Assembly (NCBI GenBank): GCA_965248765.1
Contig: CBDFKF010000002.1
Coordinates: 1-64,000 of the forward strand
Reading direction: 5' to 3'
From: CBDFKF01 sp965248765
GTDB taxonomy: Bacteria; Pseudomonadota; Alphaproteobacteria; VGEJ01
DNA: 64,000 bases
The notes under the pieces were generated by a model. It saw nothing but the letters and a program-made list of their open reading frames with translations, searched no databases and was not told where the DNA came from. The translations under genes were made by a program, and so were the position numbers. Below, piece by piece: positions 1-10,953 of the stretch (positions are counted from its first letter, which is position 1; each line of letters starts with the position of its first letter).

Positions 1-541
1 ACAGCTGCCGCTGAACGTCGCCGATATCGCCGTCCCCTGCGGGTTGAGCTGCCGATGCTTCAGGCCATAGGCCGATGCCGGCGGAGGCGAGTCCTCGCCA
101 ATCGAACAACTCACCAGGATCGGCCCGGCGCTCGGGCGCCACATCGGCATGACCGAGAACCCGCGCCGACGGGATCGAATGGCGCACCACGATGTCCTGG
201 GCCAGCGCGGTCATTGCGGTCATCTGCACCTCGGGAAACGCGCGGTACCCGAACTCGTGGCCCGGGTTGACGAGTTCGATACCGATGGATCGCTCGTTGA
301 TGTCGGTATCCCCGTGCCAGCTCGCGCGCCCCGCATGCCAGGCGCACCGCTCTTCGGGCACCATCCGATACGAGGTTCCGTCCTCATCGACCAAATAATG
401 CGCGCTGACCTTGGCGGTCGGATCACAAAGGCGCTCAAGCGCGGCCGCACAACTCACCATGCCCGTGTAGTGCAGAATGAGCATGTCGACGGCCCGCGGG
501 CGGACACTGTGGTTGGGCGATGGCCGATTGTGTGGCCCCAC
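1..541 (-). CDS. N-acetylmuramoyl-L-alanine amidase, AmpD-like (partial, C-terminus off the left edge)
   Basis: The frame enters from the left edge, so only the first 180 residues are visible. I recognise the Amidase_2 (AmpD/PGRP) fold from SPNHSVRP near residue 8, LILHYTG (zinc His about residue 24), WHAGRASWHG, SIGIELVNPGHE and GHADVAPERRADPGELF, which carries the second zinc ligand. The family cleaves the bond between N-acetylmuramic acid and L-alanine during peptidoglycan recycling. The chosen GTG start at 541 has GAGGG about 7 nt upstream. It lies 10 nt after the stop of the upstream EamA gene, so the two are probably cotranscribed. No signal peptide is visible, which fits a cytoplasmic recycling enzyme. 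The C-terminus cannot be judged. Confidence 0.88.
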   Translation of the reverse strand, partial: MGPHNRPSPNHSVRPRAVDMLILHYTGMVSCAAALERLCDPTAKVSAHYLVDEDGTSYRMVPEERCAWHAGRASWHGDTDINERSIGIELVNPGHEFGYRAFPEVQMTAMTALAQDIVVRHSIPSARVLGHADVAPERRADPGELFDWRGLASAGIGLWPEASAAQPAGDGDIGDVQRQL

Positions 542-551
542 GCTCGCGCCC

Positions 552-1448
552 TCAGGTTTCGCGCGCTACCGGTTCCGCTTCGGCCGGCACCGATCGGCGG
601 CGCGTCGCGCGCACCAGGATGAAGCCGACGCCGGCAAGCGTCAGCGCCCCGCCGCCGATCAGCTCGGGGGACAAGCTGTCTCCCATGAAGACCACACCGG
701 CAACGATGCCAAAGACCGGAGTCAACAGACCAAGCGGCGATATCAGGGAGACCGGATAGCGCTGCAAAAGATAGTACCAACCCCCAACACCAATGAGGGA
801 AGTGCCGACGACCGCGTACGACAGCGCCCACAGCCCCGTCGGGTTGGGGTTGACGAGCGCGTGCCACTGACCCTCCTCGAGCAGAAGGGACAGCACCAAC
901 AGCTGCGGGGCGCTCATGACCGCCATCCACGCCTGGATGGACCAGGTCGAGAGTCCTTCGGTACGTTTGATCAGGATGTTGCCGACCGCGAACATCGAGG
1001 CCGCCGCCGCCACCAGTATCAGCGCCGTCACGTGGTCGAAGATGACCGGATCGAAGCCAATGACGATGACGCCCGCGAATGCGACCGTGATGGCCAGCAC
1101 ACGACGCCAGCCGATCCGTTCGCTGAGGAACACCACGCCCATGATGGTCGCAAACGGCACGCTGAGTTGCTGGGCTATCGCGACCGAGGCGACGTCACTG
1201 CTCAGGCTGAAGCCGGTGTACATGAGGGCGTAGTGCAAAGCGCCCATCGTTAACGAGATGCCGATCAACAGCTTGATCTGTCCGCGCGGAGCGCGCAGAA
1301 ATCCCGCCAGCAGAACAGCGATGATGGCCCAGCGGAGCGCGGTGAAGAAGATCGGCGGATAGTGCTCGACGCCGATTTTGGCGGCGACGAAGGCATAGCC
1401 CCACGCCGCGTTGACCACGAGCACCAGCACAAGATGCGCCGGCTTCAT
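552..1448 (-). CDS. EamA/DMT-superfamily permease
   Basis: A 298-residue, very hydrophobic protein with about ten predicted membrane segments in two similar halves, the usual size and layout of EamA (drug/metabolite transporter) proteins of the inner membrane. Recognisable family stretches include the N-terminal VVNAAWGYAFVAAKIG, the first-half WAIIAVLLAGFLR and the second-half SLISPLGLLTPVFGIVAG. The substrate cannot be read from sequence; relatives export amino acids or metabolites. The ATG at 1448 fits the family start. The gene ends 10 nt before the amidase start and is probably first in a two-gene unit. The last 20 residues are charged and cytoplasmic. Confidence 0.85.
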   Translation of the reverse strand: MKPAHLVLVLVVNAAWGYAFVAAKIGVEHYPPIFFTALRWAIIAVLLAGFLRAPRGQIKLLIGISLTMGALHYALMYTGFSLSSDVASVAIAQQLSVPFATIMGVVFLSERIGWRRVLAITVAFAGVIVIGFDPVIFDHVTALILVAAAASMFAVGNILIKRTEGLSTWSIQAWMAVMSAPQLLVLSLLLEEGQWHALVNPNPTGLWALSYAVVGTSLIGVGGWYYLLQRYPVSLISPLGLLTPVFGIVAGVVFMGDSLSPELIGGGALTLAGVGFILVRATRRRSVPAEAEPVARET

Positions 1449-1547
1449 GGTATCCCGCGCGGCACGTCGGACGGCAATTGACCGGCCGGATCCGCGTGGA
1501 GCGCTGAGCCAACCCGGCGCCCCACTCTTCCATCGACATACACGGCG

Positions 1548-2285
1548 CTAGTTGAGGCCTCGCTGCTTGGCGATGCGGTCGTACGCGTCGTTGATTGCAG
1601 CGAGCTTGTCGTTCGCAACCTCGATGAACTCGGGCGGCATGCCCTCGGCGATGAGGCGGTCGGGGTGGTGCTCGCGAATGAGAGCACGATAGCGCGACTT
1701 CAGTTCATCGTCGTCAATGTCATGTGGGACGCCGATAATCTGATACGGATCGGCAGCATCGGGGCCGATGTTGGAAGCGCGGATACGCGCAAATTCGGCT
1801 TCGCTGAAGCCGAAGATCGCCGCCACGCGCTCGAGAAAGGCGATCTCATTCGGATGAATGACGTTATCGGCCTTGGCGATGTGAAACAGCCCGTCGAGCA
1901 AGTCCTCAAGCACGGCCGGGTTGCTGCGGAACAGCTTGGCGATTTGGCGGGCGTAGGGCTCGAAGCCCTCGGCATCTCGGCGCGCCCGGTCGAAAACGCG
2001 GGCGACGTTGTTCATCTCCTCGGGCGGAACGCGGAAGATCTCCTTGAACGCCGCCACCTCGTCCGCCGTTACCCGCCCATCCGCCTTGGCCATTTTGGCG
2101 CCGAGCACGATGACACCGATCGTGAATGCAATTTGCTTGGTTCCATCTTCGGGCTCGTCGGTCCCGGTGTCGCGCTCGCGCATCTTGTCGAACGCATGGC
2201 CGGCGATCCCACCGAGCAGCGCGCCGAGCGGCCCGCCCAGCGCGAAGCCGGCGGTACCGCCGATGATCTTGCCCCAGATACTCAT
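1548..2285 (-). CDS. TerB/DnaJ-domain protein (DjlA-like)
   Basis: A 245-residue protein with three parts. A glycine-rich N-terminal segment (about residues 1-30) could touch or span the membrane once. A TerB-like acidic helical domain (about 45-165) contains AKADGRVTADE and AKADNVIHPNE. A C-terminal J domain (about 175-240) contains YQIIGVP and the invariant HPD in EHHPDRL. This is the architecture of DjlA, an inner-membrane DnaK co-chaperone. The ATG at 2285 is preferred because the glycine-rich start matches the family; an in-frame upstream start would add a non-conserved arginine-rich tail. The gene is divergent from the oxoprolinase gene, with about 70 nt between them. Confidence 0.85.
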   Translation of the reverse strand: MSIWGKIIGGTAGFALGGPLGALLGGIAGHAFDKMRERDTGTDEPEDGTKQIAFTIGVIVLGAKMAKADGRVTADEVAAFKEIFRVPPEEMNNVARVFDRARRDAEGFEPYARQIAKLFRSNPAVLEDLLDGLFHIAKADNVIHPNEIAFLERVAAIFGFSEAEFARIRASNIGPDAADPYQIIGVPHDIDDDELKSRYRALIREHHPDRLIAEGMPPEFIEVANDKLAAINDAYDRIAKQRGLN

Positions 2286-2356
2286 GGTTGCGGCCGCCAA
2301 CCTAGCCGCTCTCCCGCCCCTCGCCAAGGGGCCGTGCCGTCCGTATCATCTCGCCG

Positions 2357-5989
<3,633 letters not shown>

Positions 5990-6076
5990 CCGCGTTTACC
6001 AGCGCCAAGCGAGCCGCTAGAGTCGCCCCAACAACAATGGCGCCCACGTGCGGGCTACGACAGGAGGAAACCCACC

Positions 6077-6658
6077 ATGGCTGCAAGCCCGATCGAAACC
6101 CACAAGGTCCATTTTGTCGGCGAGAATTCCTTCCTCCGGCTAAAGGAAGGGGGCGGGGCAGAGACCACTACATGCTCGCACTGGCGCGCTTTCTTCTCAC
6201 CGGGTGGCAGCGGAACGGTCCTGTTCGTCCAGTCCGACGCGACGGACGGTGAGGTCAAGATCTACACCGACAACACCGAGTTCACGCGCTTCGTCCAGGG
6301 CCTCGAAGCGGGCATGCGCGCGCAGTTCAGCAATCAGAGCGATCCCGTCATCGACGCCACGTTCTCGCGTGCCGGCGATTACCGCTCGTCCTATTCCGAG
6401 ATAGTCGAGTCGGCTGATGAGCGCATCGAGCTCACGTGGCGTGACATCCGCGAGCCGTTCTTTGTCACCCTCCCGCCGGGAAACGAGGTGACCGGCGATT
6501 GGGGTGTCTACAGCTGCCTGATCCCCGCCTGGGATTGCACGCTCAACGTCGGCGGCCGCACCGCCACGGGCCAAGCCTTCGAGGACGATCTCGGCGGTGA
6601 GCTCAGCAGCAGCTCGTGTCTCGCCTGGGGTGAGAGTTGGCTCAAGGACAAACGTTAG
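6077..6658 (+). CDS. hypothetical protein
   Basis: A 193-residue soluble protein that I do not recognise. It has a perfect AGGAGG ribosome-binding site (6062-6067) 9 nt before the ATG and codon use like its neighbours, so it is very likely real. The sequence is rich in beta-type stretches (TVLFVQSD, EVKIYTDN, FFVTLPPG) and contains four cysteines (CSHW near residue 33, SCLIPAWDC near 155, SSCLAWG near 183). There is no signal peptide or membrane segment. It follows the oxoprolinase gene on the same strand by 87 nt, so the two might be cotranscribed, but no function can be inferred from that alone. Confidence 0.7.
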   Translation: MAASPIETHKVHFVGENSFLRLKEGGGAETTTCSHWRAFFSPGGSGTVLFVQSDATDGEVKIYTDNTEFTRFVQGLEAGMRAQFSNQSDPVIDATFSRAGDYRSSYSEIVESADERIELTWRDIREPFFVTLPPGNEVTGDWGVYSCLIPAWDCTLNVGGRTATGQAFEDDLGGELSSSSCLAWGESWLKDKR

Positions 6659-6739
6659 AGCCCCTCAAACGGCCAGCCTGAATACATCTGGTAGCCGCCG
6701 CGTGCGGCGCCACCCGAGCGCGCGTGCACGGCGAGCCGC

Positions 6740-7123
6740 CTACTGTGTCACCAGCTTGAGGTAGGCGATGACGTTCTCACGGTCGTCTGCCTTTTTGAGG
6801 CCGGGGAAGGCCATCTTGCCCTTGGGCACCACCGCCTTGGGCTTCTCAAGGTAGGCGTTGAGGATCTCTTCGTCCCAGACGATGCCCGACTCGCGCATTG
6901 CCTTCGAATATTTGAACCCCTCGACCGAGGCGGCGGCACGGCCGAGGAACCCGTGGAGGTTCGGCCCCACCTTCTTCTTGCCGCCCGCGTCGACAGTGTG
7001 GCAGGCCTTGCATTTCTTGAATACCTTCTCGCCTTTTTCCGGATCACCCTCGGCCAGCGCCGACCCCCCACTCATTACCAGCGCGACCGCTGCCGCGAGC
7101 GAGATTCTTCCCACTGCGTTCAT
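6740..7123 (-). CDS. class I cytochrome c (c2/c550 type)
   Basis: A 127-residue secreted haem protein. Residues 1-24 form a signal peptide ending in SALA. The haem is attached at CKACH (Cys38, Cys41, His42), and the distal Met is in KGKMAFPG (about Met104). Other c2-type landmarks are GPNLHGFLGR and GFKYSKAM. The family carries electrons in the periplasm between respiratory complexes. Its maturation would need the Ccm system encoded at 23,018-31,287. The gene lies 15 nt downstream of a DMT permease gene on the same strand, so readthrough is likely. Confidence 0.92.
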   Translation of the reverse strand: MNAVGRISLAAAVALVMSGGSALAEGDPEKGEKVFKKCKACHTVDAGGKKKVGPNLHGFLGRAAASVEGFKYSKAMRESGIVWDEEILNAYLEKPKAVVPKGKMAFPGLKKADDRENVIAYLKLVTQ

Positions 7124-7138
7124 TCAGGCGTCTCCGAT

Positions 7139-8077
7139 CTACTCCGCAGCAGCCGGTGCCGGCCGCCGACCCTGTGCGTTCAAGAGATAAAGGCCGCCGA
7201 TCATCAGGACCAGCGCTCCCCAGATCCACGGGCTTAATGTGTCGCCGAAAATGATCAGCCCCCACACCACGCCTGCGATCGTGGCGATGTAGTTCGACGT
7301 CGAGAAAAACACCGGCCCGGCGAGTCGAATGATCTCGAAGAAGCACAGCCAGAAAACTGCGTAGAAGAGGCCGACGGCAATGAGCGCCCACTCGCCCTCG
7401 CCGAAGCTGGCACCGAAGAACCACCAGCTGTTGGTCACCGCCATTACCGGCAGCAGGAACACCGCCGCAGCGAGCTGCACGCCCGCAGCGACAGACACCG
7501 AGCGCGCCTCGGGAGGCCGGAACTTTGCGGCACAGATGCCACACAGCGCGAAACAAAGAGGCGCGAGTAGCGCGACGAGGACCCAGCCGGCCATCCCAGG
7601 CTCGGGCAGACTCGCCTCCGGGACGATGATCATAAGAACGCCGATCAGGCCAAGCACGATGCCGCCGATGCCGAACCAGCGAAACCGCTCCATGATCAAG
7701 GCCAGCGCCAGCAGATAGGTCATCATCGGCACCAGCGCCTGACCCAACGCGAGAACCGAGGCCGGGAGCTTGGGGGCAACGAAAGCAAGGATGGCGATCG
7801 GCAGCGCCATGCCGAGGACGCCGATGATGATGTAGGTGCGGACGTGCGGCCAGCTGAGACTCGGCGGCGCTCGCCGCACCACGCTCAGCACCAGAAGGAT
7901 GATGCCCGAGATCACGCATGACCAGAAGACGTAGGGAATAAAAGGAACGCCGTCGACCGTGGCAATGCGGTTCAGGGAAAACATCAACCCCGTACCGATA
8001 CCGGCGATGGTGAGCATGACGAGCGGCCACCACAATCCGCGCCGTTCCGCCGTTTCTGTCACCGTCACCACCCCCAC
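7139..8077 (-). CDS. EamA/DMT-superfamily permease
   Basis: A 312-residue membrane protein with about ten predicted helices in two EamA repeats (WPLVMLTIAGIGTGLMFSLN at the start; FFEIIRLAGPVFFSTSNYIA and WGLIIFGDTLSPWIWGAL in the second half). It is an inner-membrane permease of unknown substrate, only distantly similar to the other EamA protein in this window at 552-1,448. It appears to start a transcript that continues into the cytochrome c gene. The 195 nt upstream of it, up to lpd, show no gene or clear regulatory element. Confidence 0.82.
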   Translation of the reverse strand: MGVVTVTETAERRGLWWPLVMLTIAGIGTGLMFSLNRIATVDGVPFIPYVFWSCVISGIILLVLSVVRRAPPSLSWPHVRTYIIIGVLGMALPIAILAFVAPKLPASVLALGQALVPMMTYLLALALIMERFRWFGIGGIVLGLIGVLMIIVPEASLPEPGMAGWVLVALLAPLCFALCGICAAKFRPPEARSVSVAAGVQLAAAVFLLPVMAVTNSWWFFGASFGEGEWALIAVGLFYAVFWLCFFEIIRLAGPVFFSTSNYIATIAGVVWGLIIFGDTLSPWIWGALVLMIGGLYLLNAQGRRPAPAAAE

Positions 8078-8272
8078 CGCATCGCTGTCGCGAAGCGGTC
8101 ACACATAGCATGCAGACCACTCCCGCGGAAAGCAGCTGCCGCCGGCGCGTCCTGGCCGGCACGACAGTTTGCTCTGGCGGCCTTGTGGCGCCAGCCATGA
8201 ACGCCGCGAAACAGTGATCTGCGGTGGCCAGGGACGGCCGCGACCTAAACCCGATGACCGGCGGCGCGGGGT

Positions 8273-9682
8273 CTAAATGTGGATCGGCCGGCCGGCCACG
8301 GCGAGGGCTGCTTCCTTGACCGCCTCATTGAGAGTCGGATGAGCATGGCAGGTCCGGGCGATGTCCTCGGCACTGCCGCCGAACTCCATCGCCAACACGG
8401 CCTCGGCAATCATCGTCCCGGCATCAGGGCCAATGATGTGAACACCCAACACTTCGTCGGTCGTCTCATCCGCCAGGATTTTGACGAAGCCGTCGGTGTT
8501 AGCATTGACGCGGCCGCGCGCATTTGCCGAGAACGGGAACTTGCCGGCCTTGTACGCGATGCCCTCCTCCTTGAGCTGCTCTTCGGTCTTGCCGACCGCT
8601 GCAACCTCGGGCCAGGTGTAGACGACTCCCGGGACGCGCCCGTAGTCGACATGACCCGCCTGCCCGGCCATCGTCTCCACGCAGGCGATGCCATCCTCCT
8701 CGGCCTTGTGCGCGAGCATCGGCCCGGCAATCACATCGCCGATGGCGTAGACCCCCGCCACCTCCGTTTCGAACCGCGCGTTGACCGGGATGCGCCCCTG
8801 ATTGTCGGTCTTGACGCCGACGTCGGCGAGCCCCAGTCCGTCGGTGCGCGGACGACGGCCAATCGAGACGAGAACCACGTCCGCCTTCAGATTTTCTGGC
8901 TCGCCACCAGCCGCCGGCTCGACCGTGAGCTTGACGCCGGACTTCGCAGCCTTTGCCGTGGTCACCTTGCTTTTCAGCTTGAACGCCAGTCCTTGTTCCT
9001 TGAGTACGCGCTGCAAATGCTTGGCGAGTTCACCGTCCATACCCGGGATCAGCCGATCGAGGAACTCGACCACGGTCACCTCAGCGCCGAGCCGTGACCA
9101 CACCGAGCCGAGTTCGAGACCGATGTAGCCGCCCCCGATCACGACCATCTTGCCCGGCACCGTCTTAAGGTCGAGGGCGCCCGTCGAGGAGACAATCTTC
9201 TCCTCGTCGATCTCGACGCCGGGCAGCGGGGTCGGTTCCGATCCGGTGGCGATCAGCAGGCGTTTCGCCGCAAGCGTGCGCTCGCCGCCCTCGTTCAGCG
9301 AGACGGCCACCGAATCGGGTGCGGTAATGCGGCCGTGACCGGCGAGGTAGTCGACCTTGTTCTTGCCCAGCAGGAACTCGATGCCCTTGGTCAGGTCCTC
9401 AACAACCTGGTCCTTGCGATCCATCATCGCATCGAGATCGAGACTCACACCCTTGGTCTTGATGCCATGCGCCTCCAGCCCGTGCAGCGCTTCGGCATAG
9501 AGCTCCGATGATTGCAGCAGCGCCTTCGATGGAATGCAGCCGACATTGAGACAGGTGCCGCCGAGCGTACCTCGCGATTCGATGCAGGCGACCCGCATAC
9601 CGAGCTGGGCGGCCCGAATTGCCGCGACGTAGCCGCCCGGGCCGCCGCCGACGACGACCAGGTCATAGCCGTTCTCAGTCAT
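8273..9682 (-). CDS. lpd: dihydrolipoyl dehydrogenase (E3)
   Basis: A 469-residue flavoprotein disulfide reductase. It shows the FAD dinucleotide fold VVVGGGPGGYVAAI, the redox-active disulfide in GGTCLNVGCIPSK (Cys44 and Cys49), the NAD-binding GGGYIGLELGSVW, the second FAD motif YAIGDVIAGPMLAHKA, and the C-terminal His-Glu pair in HAHPTLNEAV. It reoxidises the lipoyl group of the 2-oxoglutarate dehydrogenase complex using NAD+. The ATG at 9682 is preferred; an upstream in-frame start would add 27 non-family residues. It is the last gene of the mdh-sucCDAB-lpd block, 41 nt after sucB, as in many alphaproteobacteria. Confidence 0.96.
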   Translation of the reverse strand: MTENGYDLVVVGGGPGGYVAAIRAAQLGMRVACIESRGTLGGTCLNVGCIPSKALLQSSELYAEALHGLEAHGIKTKGVSLDLDAMMDRKDQVVEDLTKGIEFLLGKNKVDYLAGHGRITAPDSVAVSLNEGGERTLAAKRLLIATGSEPTPLPGVEIDEEKIVSSTGALDLKTVPGKMVVIGGGYIGLELGSVWSRLGAEVTVVEFLDRLIPGMDGELAKHLQRVLKEQGLAFKLKSKVTTAKAAKSGVKLTVEPAAGGEPENLKADVVLVSIGRRPRTDGLGLADVGVKTDNQGRIPVNARFETEVAGVYAIGDVIAGPMLAHKAEEDGIACVETMAGQAGHVDYGRVPGVVYTWPEVAAVGKTEEQLKEEGIAYKAGKFPFSANARGRVNANTDGFVKILADETTDEVLGVHIIGPDAGTMIAEAVLAMEFGGSAEDIARTCHAHPTLNEAVKEAALAVAGRPIHI

Positions 9683-9723
9683 TGTCGCTCCTGGTTGCTG
9701 GGCCGCGGGCCGGTCAATGGCCG

Positions 9724-10944
9724 CTAGAGATCGAGCAAGATGCGCTGAGGATCCTCGATGCACTCCTTGACGCGCACGAGGAAGGTGACCGCCTCGCGGC
9801 CGTCGATGATGCGGTGATCGTAGCTGAGTGCGAGGTACATCATGGGCCGAACCTCGACGCTGCCGTCGATCGCCACCGGTCGCTCCTCGATCTTGTGCAT
9901 GCCGAGAATGCCGGATTGCGGTGGGTTGAGAATCGGCGTCGACAGCAGCGATCCGAACACTCCGCCGTTGGTGATCGTGAACGTGCCGCCGGTCATGTCC
10001 TCGATGGTGAGCTTGCCATCGCGTGCGGCTCGGCCGAGCGAGGCGATGCCCGACTCGACCTCGGCGAAGCTCAAGCTGTCGGTATCGCGCACCACGGGCA
10101 CGACCAGGCCGCTCGGCGAGCTCACCGCAACGCCGATGTCATAATAGTTCTTGTAGACCACCTCATCGCCTTGAATCTCCGCATTGACCGCCGCGATTTC
10201 TTTAAGGGCGACGATGCAAGCCTTGACGAAAAAGGACATGAAACCGAGGCGGATTCCGTGTTTCTTCTCGAAGCGCTCGCGGTAGGCTTCCCGCGCCGCC
10301 AGCACGTTGCTCATGTCCACCTCGTTGAAGGTGGTCAGCATCGCGGCGGTGTTCTGGGCTTCCTTGAGGCGTTCCGCGATGCGCTGGCGCAGCCGCGTCA
10401 TGCGCACACGCTCCTCGCGATCGGCTTTCGCCGATGGCGGCGGCGGTGCCGCAGCGGCGGTCGGCCGTGCCGCACCGCCCTCGACAACGCGCAGAACATC
10501 GCCCTTGGTGATTCGCCCGCCGGGGCCGGTCGCCGGGATGCCGCCGCTGTCCAGCCCGTGCTCCGCAACCAGCTTGCGCACCGCGGGCGAAAGCCGCGGC
10601 TCGCCCGAGGCTGTTGCCGGCGCTGGCCCAGGTGCAGCAACCGGTGCAGCCTTCGCTACCGCCGCGGCGGCCGTTTCGGTTATCGGGGCTGGAGCCGCCG
10701 CCGATGCCCCCTCCTCGATCTGCCCAAGCACCGCTCCGATCTCGACAGTCGCCCCCTCCTCCGCCGCAATCGCCGCGAGCACGCCCGAGGCGCTAGCGAA
10801 GACTTCCAGCGTCACCTTGTCGGTCTCGAGCTCGCACAGAGGCTCATCAGTCGTCACTGGCTCGCCGGCCGCCTTGAACCACTTCGCCACCGTCGCCTCG
10901 GTCACGGATTCACCGAGGGCAGGGACCGTGATGTCGATGTTCAT
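9724..10944 (-). CDS. sucB: dihydrolipoyllysine succinyltransferase, E2 of 2-oxoglutarate dehydrogenase
   Basis: A 406-residue E2 protein with the standard order of parts: one lipoyl domain (residues 1-78, lipoylated Lys43 in ETDKVTLE), an alanine/proline-rich linker, the E3-binding domain (about 128-165, RLSPAVRKLVAEHGL), a second linker, and the trimer-forming catalytic domain from about 180 with the active-site motif YDHRIIDGRE near the C-terminus. It transfers the succinyl group from lipoamide to CoA. It starts 10 nt after the sucA stop and precedes lpd. Confidence 0.96.
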   Translation of the reverse strand: MNIDITVPALGESVTEATVAKWFKAAGEPVTTDEPLCELETDKVTLEVFASASGVLAAIAAEEGATVEIGAVLGQIEEGASAAAPAPITETAAAAVAKAAPVAAPGPAPATASGEPRLSPAVRKLVAEHGLDSGGIPATGPGGRITKGDVLRVVEGGAARPTAAAAPPPPSAKADREERVRMTRLRQRIAERLKEAQNTAAMLTTFNEVDMSNVLAAREAYRERFEKKHGIRLGFMSFFVKACIVALKEIAAVNAEIQGDEVVYKNYYDIGVAVSSPSGLVVPVVRDTDSLSFAEVESGIASLGRAARDGKLTIEDMTGGTFTITNGGVFGSLLSTPILNPPQSGILGMHKIEERPVAIDGSVEVRPMMYLALSYDHRIIDGREAVTFLVRVKECIEDPQRILLDL

Positions 10945-10953
10945 TCGTTCACC

